A stretch of DNA of 64,000 nt from NCBI RefSeq assembly GCF_030272615.1, contig NC_081414.1, positions 813,045,069-813,109,068 of the forward strand, written 5' to 3'. Origin of the DNA: Cryptomeria japonica (taxonomy: Eukaryota > Streptophyta > Pinopsida > Cupressales > Cupressaceae). Every line of letters starts with the position of its first letter. Position 1 is the stretch's first letter. Position numbers and translations under genes: made by a program. Positions 1-12,365 of this stretch are shown here, one piece after another. A model generated the notes under the pieces. The model was given only the letters and a program-made list of their open reading frames with translations. It was not told where the DNA came from and did not search any database.

Positions 1-1
1 T

Positions 2-2368
2 AGAGAAAAATCAGAAGCACTTAGAAAGTTCAAACTATTCAAAGCAATGGTTGAAAATGAAACCGGTAAGAAAATCAAATGTTTAAGATCAGACCAAGGA
101 GGTGAATTCACATCTAAGGACTTTAATACATTATGTGAAGTGAATGGAATCAGAAGACAGTTATTAGCACCTCGGACACCACAGCAGAATGGAGTTGTTG
201 AAAGGAAAAATAGAACTATCTTGGATGCAGCAAGAAGTATGTTATCTGAAGCAAATTTACCACATATATATTGGAGAGAAGAAGTTAGCACAACCATATA
301 TACATTCAACAAAGTTCACATCAAAGGTGAAACCGGTAAGACCCCTCATGAACTATGGTTTGGTAATACTCCTACTCTTAAGTATTTTAGATTTTTTGGA
401 AGTAAATGTTACATTAGAAGAGATAAGTATACTGGAAAATTTGATCCTAGAAGTGATGAAGGAATATCTCTTGGTTATTCATCTAAGAGCAAGGCATATA
501 GATGTTTTAATAAGAGATTGCAAAAAATTGTTGAGAGTACAAATGTAAAGATTGATGAACAATTCAGAGGAACTTCAAGGTATATAGACTCTGAACCAGC
601 AACAAAAATTGTAACAAATGAACCTACACTAAATCCATCGGTATAGAATGAAGATCCAGTTACCCCGGTACCATCAGAGGATTCCATAGTAATTGAAGAA
701 CAACAACAAACTAAGACACCCCGGTATGTAAGATTGAATCATTCTGAAGATCAGATAATTGGAAACAAATTTAAAGGAGTTATGACAAGAGGAAGATTGG
801 CAAATGAAGAGGTATGTCTTATTTCTCAAATTGAACCATCATCTATCAATGAGGCATGTGAAGATAAATTTTGGATTAAAGCTATGGAAGAAGAATTAGG
901 ACAAATTGAGAAAAATAATACCTAGACATTTGTTCCCCGGCCTAAAGATAAAAATGTAATTGGAACCAAATGGGTATTTAGAAACAAACTTAATGAAGAT
1001 GGTAAGGTTGTCAGAAATAAAGCAAGACTAGTGTGTAAGGGATATTCTCAGAAAGAAGGAGTTGATTACAATGAAACCTTTGCACCAGTAGCTAGAATTG
1101 AGGCAGTCAGATTATTCTTAGCTTTTGTAGCTCACAAGAACTACCAAGTTTATCAAATGGATATTAAATGTGCATTCTTGAATGGAGATCTTGAAGAGGA
1201 AGTCTATATTGAACAACCTGGTAGATTTTCTTTGACAGATGACAATGATATGGTTTGCAGGCTAAGAAAAGCTCTGTACGGATTGAAACAAGCCCCAAGA
1301 GCTTGGTATGCAAGGTTGGATAAGTATCTTTTAAAGATTGGTTTTACTAAAGGAAATGCAGAAAACAATTTATATTACAAAATAACTAATGATGATATAT
1401 TGATTATAGAAGTATTCATTGATGATATAATATTTGGAGGAGAAGATGGATTATGTAAGGAATTCTCTATTAAAATGCAACAATAATTTGAAATGTCTAT
1501 GATTGGAGAAATAAAATTGTTTTTAGGATTGCAGATTTCACAGACTGATAAATGTATATTTTTGAGTCAATCCATGTACCTAAAAGAGTTACTAAAGAAG
1601 TTTGGGATGGAGAACTCTAAACTGGTAAGCACACCTATGACTACAAATGACAAATTATCTCCAAGAGATGAATCTACACCTGCTAATCCAACTAGATACA
1701 AATCTATGATAGGAGGTTTACTATATTTGACACAAACCAGGCCTGATATTATGAATGCAGTATGTATTATTTCTAGATTTCAAAGTAATCCTAAGGAAAA
1801 TGATGAATCAACAGTCAAAAGGATTTTCTCGTACTTACAAGGCACTGCAAATCTTGGATTATGGTATCCTAGAGATGCAAATTTTTATCTATGTGCATAC
1901 ACAGATGCAAATTGAGCAGGAGATGTGGATGATAGAAAAAGCACCACCGGTGGAGCATTCTTTCTTGGAAAGAGATTAGTTTCTTGGTTGAGTAAGAAAC
2001 AGAGTTGTACATCTTTATTAGCAGCAAAATCAGAATATGTTGCAGCAGCAACTAACTGTACACAGGTACTATGGCTTAAACAAATGTTGAAAGACATAAA
2101 GGTAAAATGCAAGGAACCTATTACTATATATTGTGATAACACTACAACAATTGATATATCTAAGAATCTGGCATTACATTCTAAAACAAAACATGTTTCT
2201 ATCAAATTGAATTTTCTAAGGGAAAAAGTTGAAGAAAAAGAGATAAAACTAGTTTATGTGAATACTAAAGAACAACTTGTAGATATTTTCACAAAACCTT
2301 TGCCTAAGGAGACTTTTAAATATCTTAGAGATCAGCTTGGAGTCATACCACCACTGGTAGAGACTTAG
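2..2368 (+). pseudogene. Ty1/copia pol remnant (family F1): integrase, RT, RNase H
   Basis: This is the 3' part of a Copia polyprotein; its start lies outside the window. One frame (codons from base 2) runs to the TAG at 2366 with no frameshift. It is broken only by in-frame stops at 644, 923, 1484 and 1913. The integrase core has DQGGEF (D near 92) and NGVVERK, with the D-35-E spacing typical of integrases. RT starts around 940 ([42 protein letters not shown]). The usual YVDD box reads FIDD at 1415-1426. RNase H follows (DRKSTTGG, SEYVAAA, FTKPLP). Domain order IN-RT-RH defines Copia rather than Gypsy. The stops at 923 and 1913 fall where the family normally has Trp, consistent with G-to-A changes. 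The element is dead as read. Confidence 0.95.
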
Positions 2369-2726
2369 ACAGTTGATGATTGTCATCAACCGGTAGAATT
2401 GAAAGACAAATCTTTTACTCTAGTCTTTGATGAGGAAGCTACTTCTCAGAGGGAGTAGTTGGTATATTGAATTGATTGGTATTTTGTATATGAACTTTGG
2501 TATTTGATGTCAAAGGGGGAGATATATCTATGGAAAAACACATTATCTTTTAAGGAGAGATTGGTAGAGAAATTGATATTGGAAATCCTTGGATAAACAC
2601 ATGTTGCTCCCAGGGGGAGAGATTGTTGTTTAAGGGAGATTGTTGGTTTTTGGTATTTGGCATTTCTATTTTGGTACTTTGATGGTTTTTCCATCTTGTG
2701 TTGCCATCAATGCCAAAGGGGGAGAT
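2369..2726 (+). promoter_or_regulatory. F1 3' untranslated region with repeated polypurine tracts
   Basis: About 360 bp lie between the pol stop and the LTR. Three GGGGGAG-type purine runs are visible, near 2514, 2612 and 2716-2726; the last abuts the LTR and is the likely plus-strand primer. Repeated purine tracts of this kind are known from Sirevirus-type Copia elements. No extra ORF is present here, unlike F2 and F3. Confidence 0.75.
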
Positions 2727-3785
2727 TGTTGGTATTTTGGTATGGTTTTGTCATTGATGTCAACACCTACTAAAACACTATCACTTTAGTGATCCAGCAG
2801 CATTCGTCAGCAAGCAAGTAACTATTGCACAGTTACTGGTATATGGTTCACCGGCAGGATATAACGTTCACCGGCACTTGGAATGATATGGAAAATACTT
2901 GGTAATGTTGAAGACATCATGTGGACACCTTGTTTTGAATAATTAATCATTGGTATATTCATATTTGCATATTTGCCTTTATCGGCAAATAGGTCTAGGG
3001 TTACCTAGGGTTACACCGGTAGGTTTATCTTTTCCAAATCAGCATGGCATGCTATAGAGATTATTTAATATTGGTGTAAATGCATTAAGCTGACATGTTT
3101 AATTAGTTATTGCATCAGATATTATATTGTTTGTAAAATGTTTTATTGTAATATCTTGTAAAGTCGACCTACTAAAATTGATCTTAGGTTATGGTATAAA
3201 TGTAAGATCTTATTTGTAAGATCGAATGTGGAATGCGAAAAAGAATTGTGTGAAGGTATATGCGAGATTAAGCAGAGGTATACATGAAGACATCATTTGA
3301 AGGTAAAGCTAGGTTTTTATGAAAACATATCAGCATTACACCGGTACTAAATCCAGCATATGAAGATGCTATTCTGTGTAGTACATTCTTATTGGATTTA
3401 ACCATCCAACTATAGTCAGTTTGACTCCCATTTTTGTGATTGAGTAGTGAGCTCTAAGCTCTTGGCCTTTTTGCATGTGTAGACCCCATTTATGTACACT
3501 TACTATCTACAGTAGTATCATCTAATTGTGGGTAAGGTTTCCCACCATGGTTTTTCCCCTTACAGGGTTTCCACGTACAAATATTGGTGTTATGTGTTTT
3601 GGATGACTTTATGTTTATGTTTCATGCATTAATCTTTACCAGTATAGCAATTTACTATTAACACTATCTACCGGCACACTTAACTGGTTTACCGGTATTA
3701 AGCATTAAGTTGGTTAAGTGGTTTTGGTTTGAATTTATTAGACAATTGATTCACCCCCCCTCTTAGTTGTCTCCGGGACCTAACA
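2727..3785 (+). repeat. 3' LTR of Copia element F1
   Basis: The repeat begins TGTTGG directly after the purine tract and ends CCTAACA, giving TGTT/AACA ends and 1059 bp. A related copy, roughly 90% identical over the first 200 bp by eye, lies at 61651-62712 as a solo LTR. The 3' part has the CCCCCCC run before TCTTAGTTGTC that recurs in all Copia LTRs of this window. The 5 bp after the LTR are CTTGC; the matching 5' flank is outside the window. Confidence 0.92.
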
Positions 3786-5419
3786 CTTGCCTCACCACTG
3801 GATGCAAAGAAGAAAAGAACTAGTGCCTACTTGGAGAGGGTCACACCAATTGAGGAACCGAAACAGAAAAAGAGAAAATTAGTGCCATCGGTATTTGCAC
3901 CAGTTACATCTGCCAGTCCAAAAGTGACCAAGTGGTCACCAGCCAAAAAGAAACCTGAGATTATTCCGGCAAAAGTATTCAAGAGGAAGCAGAAATCTAG
4001 GACTCACTCACTGGATTCAGAAGACACTGAACCGGAGATAGAAATAAAGAAATCAAGGCAATCAAGAAAAAATCCAAAGTCTACTGGTAATGTACTAGCA
4101 ACTTTTGCACCAGTAAATATAGATATTACTTCTTATAAACCAATGACACATTGTCAAAGGACAATAAAGAATATTAGGAGGAAAGTTCTTGATGACTTAA
4201 AGGAATATTTTGATGACTTTAATGATAGTGAGAAAGAGGATGTAGAACAGGAGGTCATTAAATATTTATGTATTAATGATCGGTCACATTCTGAGATTAA
4301 ATTTGTTGCTCCAAATTCTTTGTATGATTCTTTGGATAATAAATGGCGCAATACTATTGAAAAAGAACAAGAGATCAAGGAGAAAATTTTTGCACAGTCC
4401 TTTCCTGATACTTCAAATTCTGAGTTATTTGAAATTATTGATAAGTACAAAAGCATTTTCTTTATGAGAAGAAGGTGACTAAGGTTACTAGAAGGTAGGA
4501 CCTCTGAAGTAGAAAAATATACACATATATAGGTTAAAGTTGTTGTCAAAATGCACCAAGTATCTGAAGCCACTAGGCAGGCTGATCAAGAACCTGACCT
4601 ATCCTTAGTCAAACCGGATGAGGTATTTGACAGTCAAGGTGAAAGAGTGATATAACAAAATGACCCTATTTATATTGATGCATTAGATAATGAGGATGTC
4701 ACTCCAGACAAAGAAAAAGTTGAGAAAGAGAAACAAGACAAAGAGAAAGCGGAGAAAGAACAGGAAGAAAAGAGGAAAGAAGAAGATAAGAGAAAATAAG
4801 AAGAAAAGAGGAAAGAAGAAGATAAGAGAAAAGAAGAAGAAAAGAGGAAGGAAGAAGGAGGAAGAGAAGAAAAAGCAAGAAGAGGATAAGAAGAAGAAAT
4901 AAGTGGACAAGAAACAAGAAGAGGAGAAAAAGAAAGAGTCAGAGAAGAAGAAAGAAGAAGAAACGAAAAGAGTGGAAGAGAAGAAAGAAGAAGAGAAGAG
5001 AAAGAAAGTGGAGATCAAGGCCAAAGAAGGAGGGCAAACTCTTAAGGAAACTAGTGATCAAACCAAGTAGGTTGATTCCACCAATCCTATTGATCTAACT
5101 CTTGCATGTCTAACTCAATCAGCATATGAGTCTGAGTTGTTACGAAGCATTAAACTTGCACAGGAGAGACTAGAAGAATTGCAAAAGAAGAAAGAATAGG
5201 ATGTCATACAATTTGTTGTTGACACCCTTACCAGTCTAATTCCTGGTACTAACCTCCCCAGTACCGACTCCTCTCTACCCAAGCTCAAAATTATTTGTAC
5301 CGTAGTGGAGGACCAGGTACAATGCTTGGAGGATGTTGCTCAAGCAACTGCAAGAAAGAACCATGAAAAGACACTTAATATTGCCTTAGTCAAGCAAATG
5401 AATAAACTCAGGACACAAC
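3786..5419 (+). pseudogene. Extra ORF of Copia-like element F3, first part
   Basis: Coding sequence resumes in frame directly after the F1 LTR, so F1 inserted into this ORF; the N-terminal part lies left of F1. It begins with a basic Lys/Arg/Pro-rich stretch, then a region with helical, charged character (DDLKEYFDDFNDSEKEDVEQ), then a Lys/Glu-rich tract (4690-5025), then a coiled-coil-like stretch (LLRSIKLAQERLEELQKKKE). Stops occur at 4476 (TGA) and 4797 (TAA), with others between and at least one frameshift. The layout matches the extra ORF of F2 (37184-40010), which has the same basic region followed by charged helices. The function is unknown. Extra ORFs downstream of pol in Sireviruses have been called env-like; I see no membrane segment here. 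Confidence 0.6.
4690..5025 (+). repeat. Lys/Glu low-complexity coding tract
   Basis: The DNA is almost pure purine on the + strand and encodes repeated EEKRKEEDKRK-type units in the F3 extra-ORF frame. The units are 8-12 codons long and imperfect, with stops and a frame slip inside. The long minus-strand Ser/Phe/Leu reading here is only its shadow. Confidence 0.7.
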
Positions 5420-6206
5420 TGTTAAGACTCCCACAGATACTGGGAGGGGGGTGAATCAGCATCTAACTGATTATATAATTTTCTTAACTTAAAACATGTA
5501 AAGCATATCAATATTGTATATCGGTAAACAAAAAGTAATGCAATAAATAGATATAACAACAACCACATGAAAAGCACACCATAACATAGTAGTTTAATGA
5601 GGAAACCCAGTGTGGGAAAAACCTCGGTGGGATTTGTGACCCACAATATTCACTTACTAACCAATAAGAGAATATTACTGCTACAATAAGGGCCTGCACA
5701 TAGAGGAAGGCCAAGTTCCTAGAGTTCACTGCTCAATTACAAAATGGGAAGTCTCACTGACTTACAAAATGGATTATGCAAATCTAATGTCTTGTACTGC
5801 TTCAAAATAGCATCTACTATGCTAGATCCAATACTGGTTTTAGCTCTGCTTCATACATAAACCCTTAACCTATAATTCACATAATAGGTCTACCTTATTT
5901 TGCCTATCTTCTTGCTTTCAAAATGTTCTATAATGATCTCATACATATATGAGTCATTTTACAACTTTCCAAGTCGGCTTACAATGATTTTACAATTAAT
6001 TACAAAATATATTATAAAAAAAATTCTTGTCGGCCTAGGTGCTGATTTACTTCCTTTTACTATTGGTGTTCTGTGTGCTAGTGTAGAGTCTATCATTGCT
6101 GGTGTCGGTGTATTGTCTTGCTGGTATCATATGATTGCAAGGTTTCCATCAATGAAAAAACCTTCAATCACCTACAATATCTCATTGGAGTGTGCATTTG
6201 CCAACA
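5420..6206 (-). repeat. 3' LTR of the 5420-7737 element
   Basis: 787 bp, read on the minus strand from 6206 to 5420. The reverse complement of the AAAAGGGGGAGAT purine tract lies immediately beyond it at 6207-6219, which fixes this as the 3' LTR. The G run near 5444-5450 is the complement of the C run at Copia LTR ends. Confidence 0.9.
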
Positions 6207-6528
6207 ATCTCCCCCTTTTGCATTGATGGCAACACTCATGAGAAAAATCCAAAAAGTGTCATCCAAAAAGAGTCTGCCAGAATTGACTTACCAAAAGTTG
6301 TGTACCCAAAAAAAATATGTGCTCCCCCTGAGCCGATGAGCCATTTGCTGATTATTTTTCTCATTACCACTACTCCCCCTTTGGCATCAATGACAAAGGT
6401 TGTCAAAGTGTCAATTGAGTGTGGTTTCTAGCTTCATCCTTGTAATCGGTTGGTTACAATCTGAAAAAGGTCTGCCAATACCAGATTCAGGCTCTCAGTG
6501 AACCATTCACTATCCTTTAATGTGGCCT

Positions 6529-6935
6529 CTATCCTCTGAATTGTACCAGTGAGATGCTGCATTTGTTGTTCCAGTGTTTCCATTTTAGATCTTTTGCCTT
6601 TCCTTTTATACTTTCCTTCTCTCTTTCCAATTTTAGAAGTTCCTCCTCAAAACCTGTTGTTTTCTGCTCAAAAACTAATAATGGTTCAGATGAATTAATG
6701 AAATTGTCAGCTGATTTATTTATTTCTTCTTGTACCTTGTTGATCTTCTTGTCTATATCTACTATCAAAAAGTTTGTTTTGCATGTATCTCTGTAAAAAA
6801 TTTTAAACTCTTTTAGTGTATTACATAGTGTCGGTAAAAGAGTGTCAAATTGTCTCATGCACTTCTTTATTTCCTCTTCAAATAATTTGTGTTTTTCCTT
6901 CCCTAGTTTCTCTTTGAATGCTTCCTCATTTATTT
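6529..6935 (-). pseudogene. C-terminal fragment of the Copia extra ORF, fused to the primer site
   Basis: An open minus-strand frame runs from the primer site to a stop near 6529, with no ATG before the Met at 6858. It reads as charged coiled coil (FLIVDIDKKINKVQEEINKS, then EEELLKLEREKESIKGK). The matching part of F2 lies at about 39430-39770, with the shared TCK and GSSEP/NSSEP landmarks in the same order. The deletion therefore joined the primer site directly to the last part of the extra ORF. The function is unknown. Confidence 0.65.
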
Positions 6936-6947
6936 GCTCTGATACTA
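6936..6947 (-). promoter_or_regulatory. Primer binding site, tRNA-iMet type
   Basis: Read on the minus strand this is TAGTATCAGAGC, two bases after the 5' LTR. It differs by one transition from TGGTATCAGAGC, the plant initiator-Met tRNA complement. Confidence 0.8.
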
Positions 6948-6949
6948 AT

Positions 6950-7737
6950 TGTTAGGATTCATACAGATACTGAGAGGGGGGGTGAATCGGTATCTAACCG
7001 GTTATATAATTTTCTTAACTTAAAACATGTAAAGCATATCAATACTGTATACTGGTAAAAAAAAAGTAATGCAATAAACAAAGATAACAACAACCACATG
7101 AAAAGCACACCATAACACAGTAGTTTAACGAGGAAACTCGGTGTGGGAAAAACCTCGGTGGGATTTTTGACCCACAATATTCACTTACTAGCCAATAAGA
7201 GAATATTACTGCTACAATAGGGGCCTGCACATGCAGAAAGGCCAAGTGCCTAGAGCTCACTGCTCAATTACAAAATGGGAAGTCTCACTGACTTACAAAA
7301 TGGATTATGCAAATCCAATGTCTTGTACTGCTTCAAAATAGCATCTACTATGCCAGATCTAGTACCGGTTTTAGCTCTACTTCATACATAAACCCTTAAC
7401 CTATAATTCACATAATAGGTCTGCCTTATTTTGCCTATCTTCTTGCTTTCAAAATGTTCTATAATGATCTCATACATATATGAGTCATTTTATAACTTTC
7501 CAAGTCGGCTTACAATGATTTTACAATTAATTACAAAATATATTATAAACAAAATTCCTGTCAGCCTGGGTGCCGGTATACTTCCTTTTACTGTCGGTGT
7601 TTTGTGTGCCGATGTAGAGTCTGTCATTGTCGGTGTCGGTGTATTGTCTTGCCGGTATCATATGATTGCAAGGTTGCCATCAATGACAAAACCTTCAAGC
7701 ACCTACAATATCTCATTGGAGTGTGCATTTGCCAACA
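6950..7737 (-). repeat. 5' LTR of the 5420-7737 element
   Basis: 788 bp, partner of 5420-6206. Many differences between the two are CCGGT versus CTGGT or CCAGT, which fits decay of methylated cytosines. Confidence 0.9.
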
Positions 7738-7742
7738 ACAAC

Positions 7743-8239
7743 TATTGAAGCAGAAGGATGATATCAGTGTTGCTATGGGTGAGGGTAAATAACTTTTGAG
7801 TAAAATTTGCCAACCCCATCTATTTTGTGAAGATGTACTCAAAAAGAAAGCTCAACTCCAATCAGAGTTACAAGAATACATCTGCAACTTCAAGATGCCC
7901 TATGATTTATTCACTGTCTATGGACAAACTGTTCATCATTTTCAGCATTAGACTGCCAAGATGGACTTAGAAATCACCAACCGGACTCAAGATCTACAGG
8001 AGCTTCAACTGCTCCTATTGCCAAAACTACAGGTTCTTCAAAGATGTTTTCTCAACTTGGAAGCTATCACGGTAACTCAAGAAATGAGTACCATCACTGC
8101 AATGGAATAACTAGCATTCCAGATGAAGACTGAAAGTGAGATTGCTACCTCGCTACTTGAGTCATGGACATTGGACATGAAGATTTTTGTGCAGAACTTT
8201 AAATCCATTTTTGAGAAATTTCATTCCTTATTGTCATGA
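7743..8239 (+). pseudogene. Extra ORF of F3, C-terminal part
   Basis: This continues the F3 extra ORF after the nested element. It reads LLKQKDDISVAMGEGK, then further helical stretches (VLKKKAQLQSELQEYICNF, TQDLQELQLLLLPKL), and ends at a TGA at 8237-8239. In-frame stops occur near 7787, 7948 and 8108. No domain is recognised. It lies just upstream of the polypurine region, as in F2. Confidence 0.55.
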
Positions 8240-8487
8240 ACATCTACTCTATTTTATTTTATAAAAGGGATACTTTGCATTACTTTGCCATTGTTGGCAA
8301 AGGGGGAGTAGTGTACATTAAAATTTTGGTGAATATTACCATTTTATGCACTTACTTGTAATTTTTGCAAAGGGAGGAGTATATATGCCTAGGGGGAGTA
8401 ATTTTGGTTATGGCATCATTTTTTTTTGTAAAGCACTTAGATATCAAAATTTTCCTAAGTGTTGCCATCAATGCCAAAGGGGGAGAT
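8240..8487 (+). promoter_or_regulatory. F3 3' untranslated region with repeated polypurine tracts
   Basis: Purine runs of GGGGGAG type lie near 8300, 8390 and 8476-8487; the last abuts the LTR. The phrase GCCATCAATGCCAAAGG just before it is shared with F1 and F2. Confidence 0.75.
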
Positions 8488-9620
8488 TATTGGTATTTTG
8501 ATGATGTTTTGATTGTCATTGATGGACACACACTTACTTGATGTATGAATTATGCTCAACCGGTAGTTGTTCCAACCAATATTGTATGTCATTGAATGTG
8601 TAGTCTTTAGACTATCGGTATTTTGCAGAAGATGCTTTAACGGTCAAAGATTGACTAAAGACCCCAAGCGGTATGAGGATCTCAAGCAGAATGAAGGACC
8701 CAAGCGGTAGTCAATTTTTTATCATAAAACTACGATCTTCTAGTCTTCATTTTTGTCAACTGGTAATCGGTATATTATATTAACCGATATATATCTGTGA
8801 TGAGTTACCAACCGGTATTATTGTAATGTGTGATAAGTTATCATCCACTGACACTTTGGCAGTATTTTTGTGTCGTGTTACCAAATGTGTCTAGATGCAC
8901 TATACCTAGGAACTTGTAGTCTAGTCTTATTGGACCGACATGAAATTAGATTCCTTTATAAGGATATCATGTCTAGGTTTTGAATGTAACATAGAAAAGG
9001 GAAGGTTATTATGTGCGATCATTGAAGAGAAGGTTAGGTCTATGTGAAGAGATAGAGTGTGTAGATATAGAAGAGTGAAGTAATGCTGAAATGCATTAAC
9101 AAGGAGTTGTCAAGGATCTAATTAAGCATGTTGTGCTATTATGTAGATCATTCACTTGTTGATTACTCACATCTTCGACAAGTCTAAAGCCCTTAACCGG
9201 GTAGGCTCAGCAAAGCCTTTGTAAATCCTCTAACAAGGTGGTTCACAACTATGGATCTTAAATCCTCTAACGGGTAGTCTTTAATAGGACGTATCTCCTA
9301 ACAGAGATCTAGATTCCTAACAGGATCTGTTCTGGTGAAGAACATTGTATGACCTTAACCGGTCTGGTTACTATTCTGCAGATAGTTACTTGTGAGTTTC
9401 TGCTCACCGTGGTTTTTCCCATTTGGGTTTCCACGTCAAATATCTTATGTTATGGTGATTGTGCTTTTGTGGGTGAATGCTTTGTTTTCTATTTGGTTTT
9501 CATTTATCTTAACTAGTTTATTAGTGAATCTGCTGCACCGGTTATCTGCTAAATTGTTTAAGAGTTTGCTTACAATATTTTTTGGCATACTATTTCACCC
9601 CCCCCTCTTAGTATTTATCA
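8488..9620 (+). repeat. 3' LTR of Copia-like element F3
   Basis: 1133 bp, starting TATTGG (expected TGTTGG, one transition) and ending TTTATCA. A minus-strand copy of the same family starts at 63128. The central part has repeated phrases built on CCTAACAGG and CCTCTAAC. It is followed by GTATC and then by the 3' region of Gypsy-B, so F3 appears inserted there; its left flank is off-window. Confidence 0.85.
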
Positions 9621-10719
9621 GTATCACCTTCCTATCTTCAACAAAAACCTTTCCCACACTTGGGAAGGAGGTTTTAAACTCATTTAGACTCCCAAAACTT
9701 ATTGCAACCTTTCTAACTAACTTTTGAACCAACTAGCCATTGGAGTTCAAATTTGAATTTGTTAAACTTGACAAATTTTGACATTTTGATCTTATGACAT
9801 CAAGAGACTTAATATAATGCCCTGAACACATTTAAAATACTTTGCGAACCCCAAATTGACACCTAATATGCCTTCTTGGCAATTATTACATATATTTTCC
9901 CATATGGCACCATTTGACCATTAATGACTCAACTAGGCAACTTGACTCAATAACTCAACCATTACATCAATTAACCTTCAAGGGTCTTATTACATTATTT
10001 TAGGTCATGAATGACCCTCTTATACTCAAATTAACTTAACCATTCCATATTTGTCTTTGAGGTCTCTTTGGACCCTTAGGTGCTCCTGCACCATACTCCT
10101 CCCCTATAAAACTTCTCTTGTCACAAGAGAATGTACTCAATGGTTGTCTTCCTTGGGTTCCATAAATCCTCCTTGATGGTCTCATGCAGCCTTGTCCATA
10201 ATAAGAAACACCATTACCACTGTCATTAGGAATCTGTTGCAATAACAACTCCTCATGATTCTTGGCACCCTTCTTCCACCTGCAACCTGCATCAAACCTT
10301 TGTATGACATTAGTCTTAAACATTGTACCATTATATCTCTATCCTTCATAGTCATATCTTGAATGTCATCCACCCATATCAACCGGTTTCTTCAAACTCA
10401 AGTGACTGCACTCTCTTCTAGCCACTAGAGAGCATTCTCCATCCTTTAACTCACCAACCAAAGGAAACCTCAGTGCCCCAATCATTAAACTGTCATGCAT
10501 AACTTCAAAATCACCATGTCTCAAACCCGATACACTATTGCTACAACCACCAACCTTCTGCTCATTTGATTATTTTATAATCAACCTCTCATTACCCTTG
10601 GTTCCTTCTCCCCTAGGGACATTTTCATGCAACAACTCCTTCTTCCCCATGAAGATAATTCTTTATTGAAATTTTTTATCATCTTGCAAAGGGTTTAACA
10701 AAAAGGTTTTACCATCCTT
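9621..10719 (-). pseudogene. Gypsy-B 3' part: polyprotein end and 3' untranslated region
   Basis: In minus orientation this continues from the protease at 12422, across the solo LTR, to an open stretch ending APKGPKRPQRQIWNG at 10036. About 415 bp of untranslated DNA follow. The segment 9621-10080 is about 94% identical by hand count to 15192-15660, identifying it as the 3' end of the same family. Only about 740 bp of host sequence separate the protease from this end once the solo LTR is discounted. RT, RNase H and integrase are therefore missing and I see no RT motifs. The 3' LTR expected to the left is replaced by F3. Confidence 0.65.
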
Positions 10720-12365
10720 TGTAATGTCCCCGTTAGTGACTTACCTTGGTTTAGTCCTGAGTCAACAATTCTAAGTCAATGTGAGAATTATAAAATATAA
10801 ATTCTTCAATTCTAAAGAGATTTTATTATAATGTTTAATTTATAATAGTAAGAGTAGTTTTAAAGATAGAACTTATCTTGCGGAATTTGTATCGAGGGGA
10901 GCTTCTAATTCCTTATTGCCAAGAATATCGATTATTATGGTGTCTTCTTCCTCATAAAGATCACTACATATTCCCGCCTATTCTTACTTCAAGTGCCACA
11001 AATGATGATGATCATGATGACACTAGATGATAACGTTGATTATTTATAAAATGCACGACATTGAAAACTGATTCAATGATTATTGAATTCAGTAAGAGAA
11101 TTAAATATTGACTTGAAGCTTGAACAACGGATATTTTATAATATTTCTTTTATATTCTATATGACATTTGACTTTGTGTATCCCCTCTACCGGTACAGTG
11201 CTTGATTAACAGCAATAACTCTATTCCATATGGTTATAGTATCTATCTAATCTACTTGAAATACATTTCTGATTAAATCTGAGAATATAATTCTGTATTA
11301 ATTCATTGACTAACAGCAAATGATTATCATGCATGATTTACAAAAAGAGAAAACTCATAACATAAGTCAGTTCATACCTTAAGCCTGCAACCGATGGCTT
11401 TATTAGGGATAATCCTGCAATCACAAAGATGCACACACAATACCTGTGCGTGACAAAATGTAGTTGGGCGGATAGCATAATTCCCAATGGTTCTTCTGGG
11501 CGATACTCTCTTCCTCTAATTCCCGTCCTCCCCTGGTCTGACCACCCGTGCTCCTATTTATTCACGTGGATCAGACGCGATGGAATAGAGGGAGTCGTGA
11601 CTTCCCCAAATGTCACTTCTCTTTCTGAAGTTCTATTGCTTGGGACCCGCTAGGATTAGTAGTTATTGTTAACATCCCTAATTAAGCTAATAATCAATTT
11701 ACTAATCATTAACATACCAATCTATTTAATATATATACATTAGACACAGAAAACTATAATTAATTTGTACATATACTGATACAATATTAATTATGCATTT
11801 ATTCACCAAATAAGCATTTTAATGTGGATTTTGAATAAATCAATGAGATATAGGGGATTGACATCAATGCGATTGCCGGGTGCAATACGCCCCTTGTAAT
11901 ATAGTCCAGGTTTAGCGTTGATTTATAAGGTATTGATATATTATAAGAAATTCGTATTGTATATCAATATTGGTTCTATTTATGGTATCGTATTAATACG
12001 TTATTATTCCAAATAATAATTATAATGTATTTTGACAATTTATGTTATATTTTATATTTATTAAATAGCACATTATATGGTAAGTGTAATATATTCAATA
12101 TATCTATTTTATGTTTTAATAGTATTTTATGGTAAAAATTCTTTAATAGTTAATATAATATTAATAATTGAATTATGAACGTTACATTAAAATAAAACAA
12201 TAATAATAATAATCATAACAAATAATAAACATTAATAATCATATATTAGAGGAAAATCGTGAAGTCTCATAAATGAGACGATTTTCCAATATCATTAAAT
12301 GTTAATTTATAAATGTTTTAATTATCGTATTTATTTAATCCAATGTCCAAAGAGGGGTTATGACA
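10720..12365. repeat. Solo LTR, 1646 bp, TSD TCCTT
   Basis: The ends are TGTAATGTCCCC and GGGGTTATGACA, imperfect inverted repeats with TG/CA termini. TCCTT occurs on both sides (10715-10719 and 12366-12370). The repeat interrupts the Gypsy-B post-protease region, and no partner LTR or interior is nearby, so it is a solo LTR left by LTR-LTR recombination. Its right third is very AT-rich. No related copy is seen in the window and the coding direction is unknown. Confidence 0.88.

Larger units (their letters stand above)
5420..7737 (-). mobile_element. Copia-like internal deletion derivative with both LTRs, TSD ACAAC
   Basis: A complete minus-strand insertion of 2318 bp. LTRs are at 5420-6206 and 6950-7737, both with TGTTA and CCAACA ends in + orientation. 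ACAAC flanks it at 5415-5419 and 7738-7742. The interior is only about 743 bp: a primer site next to the 5' LTR, a remnant of the extra-ORF C-terminus, and a purine tract next to the 3' LTR. gag and pol are absent. It interrupts the F3 extra ORF, whose reading resumes after 7742. LTR divergence is roughly 7% by hand count, so it is old. Its LTRs are related to the F2 LTRs. Confidence 0.93.

Noticed and set aside
4683-5024. Minus-strand Ser/Phe/Leu-rich ORF that looks like a membrane protein
   Set aside because: It is the complement of a purine-rich Lys/Glu coding tract of the F3 extra ORF.
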